Part shown: positions 1-4,569 of the stretch, in pieces
Layout: every line of letters starts with the position of its first letter
Numbering within the stretch: the stretch's first letter is position 1
Assembly (NCBI GenBank): GCA_031260545.1
Contig: JAIRJQ010000016.1
Location: 1 to 5,043 of the forward strand
Direction of reading: 5' to 3'
Source of the DNA: Methanomassiliicoccaceae archaeon
Lineage (GTDB): Archaea > Thermoplasmatota > Thermoplasmata > Methanomassiliicoccales > Methanomethylophilaceae
Length of the DNA stretch: 5,043 nucleotides
The notes under the pieces: generated by a model
What the model was told of the DNA's origin: nothing
Databases searched by the model: none
What the model saw: the letters and a program-made list of their open reading frames with translations, nothing else
Program-made: the position numbers and the translations under genes

Positions 1-2
1 AC

Positions 3-350
3 ACATACATCGAAGTGAAGATGCCGCTCGTTTCCCTCCAGCTTGATATTCCCGAGCACGTGAGAACGAAAAAGAGCGCACCGTTCTCTTCGACGGATCG
101 CTTCGTCAAACACATCACAGATCTGGCGAACAGTCTGCAAGAGCATCAGAGGGCAATATTGCTTACATGTTTCATATACGACAATCCCGGTTTCAAGGTC
201 ACGGAACGAAGCACAAACCACGATCAGGTAAGGGCCGCGGTGGACAAGGTGGCAAAGGCGGGAGTGGAGTTATGGCAGGTGAACTTCAATATTTCGCAGT
301 ACGGAGTGGAATTGGTAAAATATTTCAGGTTTCAAACGGACCAGATATGA
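3..350 (+). CDS. Unrecognised protein, 3' part (5' end probably outside window)
   Basis: The reading frame is open from the first full codon at position 3 to a TGA at 348-350, giving about 115 residues. A GTG at 15 and an ATG at 21 are possible starts, but neither has a ribosome binding site in the few bases available. The frame stays open to the edge, so I treat this as a C-terminal fragment of a longer gene. The protein looks soluble, with mixed charged and hydrophobic residues, no transmembrane helix and no Cys/His metal cluster. A likely helical stretch follows the FVKHITDLANSLQEHQ segment, and the last third (ELWQVNFNISQYG) looks beta-like. I do not recognise the family. The next gene on the same strand begins 100 bases downstream, so the two may be co-transcribed, although that gene has a possible promoter of its own. 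Confidence is for it being a real coding region, not for any function. Confidence 0.6.
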   Translation, partial: TYIEVKMPLVSLQLDIPEHVRTKKSAPFSSTDRFVKHITDLANSLQEHQRAILLTCFIYDNPGFKVTERSTNHDQVRAAVDKVAKAGVELWQVNFNISQYGVELVKYFRFQTDQI

Positions 351-387
351 GCCTGCACAAAGATGAATGTATGCGAAGACCGAAAAG

Positions 388-395
388 GATATACA
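388..395 (+). promoter_or_regulatory. Possible TATA box for the 451-936 gene
   Basis: The sequence GATATACA is centred near 392. A transcription start about 26 bases downstream, near 418, would give a leader of roughly 33 bases containing the GGAGG site at 438-442. The match is modest, and the gene could instead be read through from the gene to its left. Confidence 0.3.
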
Positions 396-437
396 CTCTG
401 AAAGCAAGGCACCATAGGAACGGAAGACGGAGATATA

Positions 438-442
438 GGAGG
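438..442 (+). promoter_or_regulatory. Strong Shine-Dalgarno site for the 451-936 gene
   Basis: GGAGG lies 8 bases ahead of the ATG at 451 and matches the archaeal 16S anti-Shine-Dalgarno core. It fixes the start of this gene at 451. Confidence 0.75.
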
Positions 443-450
443 AACGGGGC

Positions 451-936
451 ATGATCATCGGCGAGAGACATAAAAAGAACGCAGAATCGGTCTTCACAGG
501 ATTGGAGAGAATTCCGAGAACACGCAGGTTCACGATAGATTTCATTAATGCGAAAAATAATTTCGTGGTCGACGCGACGGGAACGATGCCAAATACCGAC
601 CTGGGAATGAAGATCAGGGATGCCATGATCAACACGAGCAAGAAAGAGGCCGGTTATCTGATCACTGAGTATGAATTACCCGGGCCCCCGAGAGTTTACG
701 TATTCCTTGAGACGCCAATATTCAAAAAGCGCGAGGATATCGATCTGAACATGATAGGAAAGCATGTTTCGGACGCGGGACCCTTGGGTCAAGGAATAGA
801 CGGTCTTGTGTTCCGTAATCTTCCTACCGAAACTGACGCGGGGAAATACGGCGGCGAGGTCTTTGTGTTCTATAAAGATCCGAAAAGGGTGGATGAAAAG
901 GACTTCAATGTATCTCCGGAATTCATGAAGATCTGA
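451..936 (+). CDS. Unrecognised soluble protein, 161 residues
   Basis: A complete reading frame runs from ATG to TGA, with a strong GGAGG ribosome binding site 8 bases upstream, so both ends are well supported. I do not recognise the family. There is no signal peptide, transmembrane segment or cysteine. The protein has a basic N-terminus (residues 1-26, including ERHKKN and RIPRTRR). A central part around residues 66-90 alternates hydrophobic residues as beta strands do (AGYLITEYELPGPPRVYVFL). A glycine-rich part follows near 108-117 (DAGPLGQGID), and a strand-like GGEVFVFYKDPKR segment lies near 134-146. The overall look is a small alpha/beta cytoplasmic protein. It lies 100 bases after the left-edge gene on the same strand and converges on the cysteine synthase gene. 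T-runs at 977-983 and 1023-1030 may end its transcript. Function is unknown. Confidence 0.8.
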   Translation: MIIGERHKKNAESVFTGLERIPRTRRFTIDFINAKNNFVVDATGTMPNTDLGMKIRDAMINTSKKEAGYLITEYELPGPPRVYVFLETPIFKKREDIDLNMIGKHVSDAGPLGQGIDGLVFRNLPTETDAGKYGGEVFVFYKDPKRVDEKDFNVSPEFMKI

Positions 937-976
937 AACACAGCTATCCAATTATATGAACAATAGCCAGACATCT

Positions 977-1030
977 GTTTTTTGCTCAGAGCTGACACTT
1001 CGGCCATCAATAGCCTTTGAATGTTTTTTT
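977..1030 (+). terminator. Oligo-T terminator region after the 451-936 gene
   Basis: T-rich tracts on the plus strand (about six Ts ending at 983 and eight Ts at 1023-1030) follow the TGA at 934-936. Runs of T without a strong hairpin are typical archaeal termination signals. The second tract lies inside the repeat at 1006-1067, so its role as a terminator may be incidental. Confidence 0.4.
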
Positions 1031-1067
1031 TCAAAGTTATCGATCATTTTTTCAAAGACCGTTTCCG
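1006..1067 (-). repeat. Imperfect 62-base repeat, copy 1 (possible gene-tail remnant)
   Basis: This stretch aligns with 4956-5017 in the same orientation at about 83% identity by eye, with around seven mismatches and three small gaps. It begins two bases past the cysteine synthase stop codon. Read on the minus strand, copy 2 encodes a protein tail ending RKIVDNFERTFKDY. Copy 1 keeps the KMIDNFEK part, but small indels in A-rich runs break the rest of the frame. Undoing the two-base insertion in the A8 run would restore a tail reading roughly EKTFKGY followed by stop. It is therefore either a decayed 3' fragment of a related gene or a shared non-coding 3' element. No intact gene is claimed here. 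Confidence 0.65.
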
Positions 1068-1068
1068 T

Positions 1069-1965
1069 TCAGACCTTGAACAGATCCGTCGAAAGGTATT
1101 TTTCACCGCGGTCCGCGAATATCGCAACGATGAGACCTTTTTCTTCCTTATCGCTGACCTTTAAGGCGGCCAGCATCGCTGCGCCCGCCGACATTCCAAC
1201 GAGTATCCCCTCCTTCAGCGCGACCTGGCGGCTCATTTCGAATGCTTCTTCGCTTTCGATCATTATATGCTCGTCGATCAGTTCCGGGTCATAGATCGTT
1301 GGTACGATCGCCTCCTGCATGTTCTTAAGGCCCTGAATATAATGTCCTTTGACCGGCTGTGCCTCGACAATTTTTATTTTCGGGTTCTTCTTTTTCAGTG
1401 AGCTGCCAACGCCCATGATGGTGCCGCTCGTTCCTAAAGCACAAACAATATGCGTTATCTTACCGCCGGTCTGCTGCCATATCTCTTCGGCAGTGTTCTC
1501 ATAGTGCGCAAAAGTATTGAATTCATTGCTGAACTGATCGGGATTGAAATATTTATCAGGAAATTCTTTAACAAGCTGGCGCGTTTTTCTTATGGCACCG
1601 TCGGTGCCTTCCTTCGCCGGTGTGAGAATGATATGGGCGCCGAACGCTTTTATCATTTTTTGCCTTTCTATGCTTACGGCCTTGCTCATCACGATGACAA
1701 CCTCATAACCCAAAACGCGGCCGATCATTGCCAAACTTATACCGGTATTGCCGCTTGTCGCCTCGATTATCGTTTTACCTTTCGTGAGCCTGCCGTCCTT
1801 TATCGCAGCGTTGATCATAGAAACGGCGATCCGATCCTTTATGCTGCCCGTCGGGTTGAATCCTTCCAGCTTTGCATAGATCTCCACGCCCTCCTTATTT
1901 ACAATATTATTTATCTTTACAAGCGGCGTGTTGCCTATCAATTCCAAGATATTTTTATTCATCAT
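1069..1965 (-). CDS. cysM: Cysteine synthase, CysM-type PLP-dependent sulfhydrylase
   Basis: This fold-type II PLP enzyme makes cysteine by replacing the activating group on an O-activated serine with sulfide or another sulfur donor, in the cytoplasm. I place the start at the ATG at 1965, giving 298 residues. GGAG at 1972-1975 lies 6 bases ahead of it, and the N-terminus then reads MMNKNILELIGNTPLV, as is usual in the family. An ATG at 1977 adds four residues but has no such site. Numbering from 1965, the PLP-binding lysine is K43 in NPTGSIKDR. The substrate loop TSGNTG is at 70-75, the phosphate-binding loop GTSGTIMG is at 178-185, GMSAGAA is at 257-263, and DRGEKYLST is near the end at 285-293. 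Length is normal and no key residue is missing. The NPTGSIKDR and LKNMQEAIVP motifs resemble the O-phosphoserine-using CysM of Mycobacterium tuberculosis, so the substrate may be O-phosphoserine rather than O-acetylserine. That is inference. No serine acetyltransferase gene is visible nearby. Confidence 0.95.
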   Translation of the reverse strand: MMNKNILELIGNTPLVKINNIVNKEGVEIYAKLEGFNPTGSIKDRIAVSMINAAIKDGRLTKGKTIIEATSGNTGISLAMIGRVLGYEVVIVMSKAVSIERQKMIKAFGAHIILTPAKEGTDGAIRKTRQLVKEFPDKYFNPDQFSNEFNTFAHYENTAEEIWQQTGGKITHIVCALGTSGTIMGVGSSLKKKNPKIKIVEAQPVKGHYIQGLKNMQEAIVPTIYDPELIDEHIMIESEEAFEMSRQVALKEGILVGMSAGAAMLAALKVSDKEEKGLIVAIFADRGEKYLSTDLFKV

Positions 1966-1971
1966 GTTCAA

Positions 1972-1975
1972 CTCC
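1972..1975 (-). promoter_or_regulatory. Shine-Dalgarno GGAG deciding the cysteine synthase start
   Basis: On the minus strand GGAG lies 6 bases upstream of the ATG at 1965 and inside the first codons of the longer frame that opens at 1977. No comparable site precedes 1977. This favours the shorter 298-residue protein. A start at 1962, the next codon, cannot be ruled out. Confidence 0.55.
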
Positions 1976-2010
1976 ATCGGACAAGATCGAACAAGTGAAA
2001 CACTTTCGGA

Positions 2011-2020
2011 TATTATTTAT
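2011..2020 (-). promoter_or_regulatory. Probable TATA box of the cysteine synthase gene
   Basis: On the minus strand the sequence is ATAAATAATA. A start of transcription about 26 bases downstream, near 1990, gives a leader of about 25 bases that contains the GGAG at 1972-1975. This argues that the enzyme gene has its own promoter rather than depending on the zinc-ribbon gene upstream. Confidence 0.5.
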
Positions 2021-2110
2021 CTATCTCAGCAAAAGGGCTTTCAAGCAGTATACGATCTGATTTTTCGGATCAACAGCGACGGAACAGCGTCAGAGGTATG
2101 CCGGCAGGGG

Positions 2111-2290
2111 TCAGGACATCCTTGACTGGCATCGGGGGCAATATTCAGCCGTCGAAGGGGCATTGTTGCCGCATACCGGACATCGTTTCTCAGCTGGCGG
2201 CGCCGGTGCAGCAGCCGGTTTGGGCGCCTCTTTCTTTTTTTTACCGCCAAGATTAAAACTTATTGCTTTGCCTATCGTGATTTTTACCAT
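2111..2290 (-). CDS. Small zinc-ribbon protein, 59 residues
   Basis: The protein starts MVKITIGKAISFNLGG (residues 1-16). It continues through a low-complexity linker rich in Lys, Ala and Pro (17-35) and ends in a zinc ribbon. The metal ligands are C37 and C40 (CPVC) and C51 and C54 (CPRC), with ten residues between the pairs. This C-terminal treble-clef/ribbon type is common in small archaeal proteins and usually mediates protein or nucleic-acid contacts; the specific role is unknown. I chose the ATG at 2290 because a TATA box is centred about 26 bases upstream, which implies a leaderless transcript. The frame runs further to 2329, but that stretch would overlap the promoter and contains no ribosome binding site. 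The stop is TGA. The gene is on the same strand as the cysteine synthase, with 145 bases between them, and is divergent from the permease gene. Confidence 0.8.
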   Translation of the reverse strand: MVKITIGKAISFNLGGKKKKEAPKPAAAPAPPAEKRCPVCGNNAPSTAEYCPRCQSRMS

Positions 2291-2312
2291 GTTAACAGTA
2301 ATGAAATAAGGG

Positions 2313-2320
2313 AATATAAA
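2313..2320 (-). promoter_or_regulatory. TATA box of the zinc-ribbon gene (leaderless)
   Basis: On the minus strand the sequence is TTTATATT, centred near 2316, which is 26 bases ahead of the ATG at 2290. This is the canonical archaeal TATA-to-start distance, so transcription would begin at or next to the start codon. There is no Shine-Dalgarno sequence ahead of 2290, in agreement with a leaderless mRNA. Confidence 0.65.
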
Positions 2321-2425
2321 AGCAGTCACTACTTATTTGATAGTGAACGATAAAAGATAAATGAGAGATGAAGAACAGCGGGTAAAAATGACCTCTCTTG
2401 CAAGGGTCGAAACTGAGGGCAATGG

Positions 2426-2438
2426 ATAATTATTATTA
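2426..2438 (+). promoter_or_regulatory. Possible TATA-like element for the permease gene
   Basis: The AT-rich stretch TAATTATTATTA is centred about 26 bases before 2458, so it could drive a leaderless transcript beginning at the GTG at 2456 or just before the ATG at 2468. The alternative is an upstream element around 2350-2361 (GATAAAAGATAAA) that would give a leader of about 70 bases and allow use of the GAGG at 2446-2449. The sequence does not decide between them. Confidence 0.35.
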
Positions 2439-2445
2439 GATGACA

Positions 2446-2449
2446 GAGG
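2446..2449 (+). promoter_or_regulatory. Shine-Dalgarno GAGG favouring a GTG start for the permease
   Basis: GAGG is spaced 6 bases from the GTG at 2456. The alternative ATG at 2468 has a GAGG only two bases ahead of it (2462-2465), which is too close for normal use. The GTG start is therefore preferred, though a leaderless ATG start remains possible. Confidence 0.5.
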
Positions 2450-2455
2450 CCTAAG

Positions 2456-3721
2456 GTGTCAGAGGACATGGTTTTGGACACGATCCTGATAACCGCAGCA
2501 GTGTTTATTTTCACATATGCCCTCATATCGGTCGCGAACCTTCCGAGGATAAGGATCAGCCGCGGTCTGGCGGCAGCGATCGGCGGGATCTTGGTATTGA
2601 TATTAGGGATCGTGTCCGTTGCCGATGTTCCGGATCTGATCAACATCCATGTCATATTCCTTCTGATAGGGATGATGATGCTGGTCGCGGGGCTCGAGTT
2701 CTCCGGGTTCTTCCGGATAATCTCGGACATGCTGATAAAACGGTCCGGCAGCAAGGTGCGGATGCTTGCGTACGTAATGATAATATGTGCGGTCCTTTCC
2801 GCGATCGCACTGAACGATGCGATCGTACTGATGTTCACCCCGATCGTCATAAGGTGCTGCAGGAATACGAAGAGCAACCCTATCCCGTATCTCATAGGGG
2901 TAATGTTCTCGGCCAACATAGGGAGTCTCGCGACGCCCGTCGGCAACCCGCAGAACGCTTACATCGCATCCGAGGCAGGGATATCTTTCATTGATTTTGT
3001 GATACACGCCGTTCCGATCTCGTTGATATGTCTGCCGATCGCATTTTTCTTCATATACATGATATTCAGAAAGAATCTGACATCCGATATGCCTGCTCCT
3101 GCCGGAAAGGATGTGCCGGTAGACCGTCCGCGGCTTTGGGCGACGGTATCGATAACCGTCGGTGCCATGATAGGCTTCGCGCTCTCTGATGCAATTGGCA
3201 TAGATATATACGTCATCGCATTGGCGGCAGGCATTCTGGCACTATTGGTTGTGATGTCCAAGTCCCCGAAGAATATTGTATGGGTTGCGAAGAAGGTCGA
3301 CTGGATGATAATCGTGTTCTTCATAGGCCTGTTCATACTCATGGGCGCCGTTGTAACGTCCGGGCTGCTTGATGAGATGGCATCCGTATTCCCCGGATTC
3401 GGAGACGGCAGGACCCCGTCCGTTCTTAGCGTTACAGCATTCTCCGCGGTACTTTCTAACATCGTCAGTAATGTTCCTGCGGTCGTACTCATAGGCGGAC
3501 TGCTCCCGGAAGGTAATATGATGCTTTGGATGACCTTGGCGGCATCCTCTACGTTGGCAGGGAACGCCACACTGGTCGCCTCTGCCGCGAACGTGATAGT
3601 TGCGGAACGTTCTGAGAATGACGGCATATCGTTCAATTTCTGGAAGTTCGCAGCCATAGGGGTCCCAGTGACCATTGTCACGCTTTTCATCGCCGCCGGT
3701 ATCATGATGCTGATATTCTGA
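2456..3721 (+). CDS. ArsB/NhaD/SLC13-type (ion transporter superfamily) permease
   Basis: This is a 421-residue integral membrane protein with about eleven hydrophobic segments, roughly 7-27, 35-56, 63-82, 104-133, 143-157, 178-203, 227-246, 250-268, 283-304, 323-349 and 397-421, plus a re-entrant-like region near 356-383. Family hallmarks are ALNDAIVLMFTP (118-129), FSANIGSLATPVGNPQN (151-167), LSNIVSNVPAVVLIGG (333-348) and LAGNATLVASAANVIVAE (367-384). The paired helical-hairpin motifs 151-167 and 367-384 reflect the internal two-fold symmetry of the superfamily. Members exchange or export anions or cations: arsenite (ArsB), sodium/proton (NhaD), and citrate, sulfate or dicarboxylates (CitM/SLC13). 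The substrate here cannot be set from sequence, and no arsenic genes (arsR, arsC, arsA) are adjacent. GTG at 2456 is preferred as the start; ATG at 2468 would remove four residues. Length is normal. The cysteine synthase gene two genes away gives only a weak hint of sulfur anions. Confidence 0.92.
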   Translation: MSEDMVLDTILITAAVFIFTYALISVANLPRIRISRGLAAAIGGILVLILGIVSVADVPDLINIHVIFLLIGMMMLVAGLEFSGFFRIISDMLIKRSGSKVRMLAYVMIICAVLSAIALNDAIVLMFTPIVIRCCRNTKSNPIPYLIGVMFSANIGSLATPVGNPQNAYIASEAGISFIDFVIHAVPISLICLPIAFFFIYMIFRKNLTSDMPAPAGKDVPVDRPRLWATVSITVGAMIGFALSDAIGIDIYVIALAAGILALLVVMSKSPKNIVWVAKKVDWMIIVFFIGLFILMGAVVTSGLLDEMASVFPGFGDGRTPSVLSVTAFSAVLSNIVSNVPAVVLIGGLLPEGNMMLWMTLAASSTLAGNATLVASAANVIVAERSENDGISFNFWKFAAIGVPVTIVTLFIAAGIMMLIF

Positions 3722-3779
3722 TCCGTTCTGTTATCCGGATGTTAAAGTTTTGTTCAATGTATCAATGCGGACATATTTT
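3722..3779. terminator. Short convergent intergenic region, possible terminator
   Basis: Fifty-eight bases separate the permease stop from the stop of the minus-strand gene. They contain a weak inverted repeat (ATCCG at 3721-3725 with CGGAT at 3736-3740) followed by the T-rich GTTTTGTTC on the plus strand, and a run of six or more Ts ending near 3781. This fits termination of the permease transcript. The minus strand has no clear T-run here. Confidence 0.35.
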
Positions 3780-4334
3780 TTATGTGATCTCATATTCGTC
3801 GAGGTCGATGATATCCTCGACCGTAACGCCGCCGACGGTGAACTCGGTGACGCACATTGTAGTCCTGTATTCTCCGGTCTGCTCATACTTCAACGCAAGG
3901 CCGTATTCGTCGTCTATCCAGAACTTCATTTCGCCGTTGCTGAATGTGTGCACATAGGACGTGGTATCACGTCCGAGCACCTTTTCCTTTCCGACCTTTA
4001 CCATGCTGTCCTTGGCGCCTTCATACAAAAATAACAAATGGCCCGCGGTGTGGAATGCAAGGCCCTTGAACGCTTCCACAGGTTCTAACGGGAAGGATTC
4101 GCCGCATTTTTCATCACCGTCCAATTCATAACCGATATTGTTGACAAAGTCGACATAGGTTATTTCACACGTTTTGTCTTTTAACTCAAAAAATGTACCT
4201 TTGTCGCTGCTTATCTGACGGAAATAGTATATTCCTTGTCCCTGCACATCAAGTGTGAACAATATGCGGTAATTGGTCAGCTTGGCATCGATGTTGCTTT
4301 TGGCATTCATCATGGCCTCTTGTCTCTTGTCCAT
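3780..4334 (-). CDS. Unrecognised beta-rich protein, 184 residues (LolA-like appearance)
   Basis: A complete frame runs from ATG at 4334 to TAA at 3780-3782. A GAGG at 4345-4348, in a TGAGGATGAT context, lies 10 bases upstream. I do not recognise the family with certainty. The second half has the look of antiparallel sheet: KVGKEKVLGRDTTSYVHTF (113-131), MKFWIDDEYGLALKYEQTG (136-154) and TMCVTEFTVGGVTVEDI (159-175). The pattern of a modified group, then an FWID-type strand ending in 'GLALK', then a 'T-F-V-V-D' tail resembles the LolA/LppX/RseB-like lipoprotein-carrier fold and related DUF families. Unlike those, it has no signal peptide, lipobox or transmembrane helix, so it should be cytoplasmic. 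The N-terminus is charged (MDKRQEAMMNAKSNID), and the C-terminus is strongly acidic (EDIIDLDEYE). Later ATGs at residues 8 and 9 are possible starts but have a badly spaced site. The gene converges on the permease and diverges from the YciI gene. Confidence 0.8.
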   Translation of the reverse strand: MDKRQEAMMNAKSNIDAKLTNYRILFTLDVQGQGIYYFRQISSDKGTFFELKDKTCEITYVDFVNNIGYELDGDEKCGESFPLEPVEAFKGLAFHTAGHLLFLYEGAKDSMVKVGKEKVLGRDTTSYVHTFSNGEMKFWIDDEYGLALKYEQTGEYRTTMCVTEFTVGGVTVEDIIDLDEYEIT

Positions 4335-4344
4335 AAAGTATCAT

Positions 4345-4348
4345 CCTC
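4345..4348 (-). promoter_or_regulatory. Shine-Dalgarno site for the 184-residue protein
   Basis: On the minus strand TGAGGATGAT contains GAGG, 10 bases ahead of the ATG at 4334. The extended match to the GGAGGTGAT consensus supports this start despite slightly long spacing. Confidence 0.5.
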
Positions 4349-4382
4349 AGTGTGCTGTATTTTTCAGTTCTTCTGTATCCGA

Positions 4383-4390
4383 CATTTAAG
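4383..4390 (-). promoter_or_regulatory. Possible TATA box for the 184-residue protein
   Basis: On the minus strand CTTAAATG is centred near 4387. A start about 26 bases downstream, near 4361, gives a leader of about 27 bases containing the GAGG site. The match is weak and other AT-rich stretches exist further upstream. Confidence 0.3.
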
Positions 4391-4443
4391 CACCTTTGCT
4401 ATTCGGACATTAGAAAATATTTGAACAGAGTTTAAAACTTCCC

Positions 4444-4504
4444 TTTCGAGAGGCGAATGCCGTTGGCCATGTTCAGATCTCTCGCAGCGATCATCGCCTT
4501 TTTT
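4444..4504 (+). ncRNA. Possible small structured RNA between divergent genes
   Basis: This is low-confidence. A TATA-like AAAATATTT is centred near 4418, which would place a start near 4444. The following 60 bases contain CGAGAG (4447-4452) complementary to CTCTCG (4479-4484). A small hairpin GCGA-TCA-TCGC follows (4487-4497), and then six Ts at 4499-4504. Hairpins ending in a T-run before a separate promoter (TATA at 4526-4535) are what a short independent transcript would look like. The hairpins are short, and chance or a decayed gene are alternatives. Confidence 0.2.
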
Positions 4505-4550
4505 CGCACAGGATATTGTTCTACAAAAATATAAAACAAAAACGGCATTC
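4455..4550. repeat. Long-spaced 10-base inverted repeat flanking the yciI promoter
   Basis: GAATGCCGTT at 4455-4464 and its perfect reverse complement AACGGCATTC at 4541-4550 are separated by 76 bases that include the TATA box of the YciI-family gene. The right arm lies between that TATA box and the expected transcription start. The arrangement could be a pair of operator half-sites or looped sites, or chance. Confidence 0.45.
4526..4535 (+). promoter_or_regulatory. TATA box of the YciI-family gene
   Basis: AAAATATAAA is a strong archaeal TATA box centred near 4531. Transcription would start near 4557, giving a very short leader of about 13 bases with the GGAG site at 4558-4561 at its 5' end. 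This placement rules out the earlier in-frame TTG at 4516 as the start. Confidence 0.6.
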
Positions 4551-4557
4551 TCCCGAC

Positions 4558-4561
4558 GGAG
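4558..4561 (+). promoter_or_regulatory. Shine-Dalgarno site of the YciI-family gene
   Basis: GGAG, in the extended context GGAGATGA, lies 8 bases ahead of the ATG at 4570 and fixes that start. Confidence 0.65.
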
Positions 4562-4569
4562 ATGAAAAA

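Noticed and set aside
167..454. Gly/Arg-rich 95-codon frame overlapping the two left genes
   Set aside because: Composition is abnormal for a protein, and it overlaps the left-edge gene and the ribosome binding site of the next gene.
270..641. Minus-strand frame of 123 codons over the left genes
   Set aside because: It is antisense to two better-supported genes and lacks initiation signals.
952..1068. In-frame open stretch of 38 codons after the cysM TGA, suggesting stop readthrough or selenocysteine
   Set aside because: The enzyme is complete before the TGA, no family member needs this tail, and the open stretch is explained by the A-rich repeat. A run this long is not rare by chance.
1450..1998. 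Plus-strand frame of 182 codons inside the cysM gene
   Set aside because: It is antisense to highly conserved cysM motifs, with no start signals of its own.
2050..2095. Possible hairpin terminator after the zinc-ribbon gene (TGAT and ATCA around CCGAAAA)
   Set aside because: The stem is only four base pairs with no following T-run on the minus strand, so it is not distinguishable from chance.
2329..2946. Minus-strand frame of 205 codons spanning the permease start and its promoter
   Set aside because: It overlaps the permease and the promoter region of the zinc-ribbon gene, and its sequence shows no family features.
2959..3705. Long open frame (248 codons) antisense to the permease
   Set aside because: It mirrors the codon bias of a hydrophobic gene, has no ribosome binding site or recognisable domain, and lies entirely inside a confident gene.
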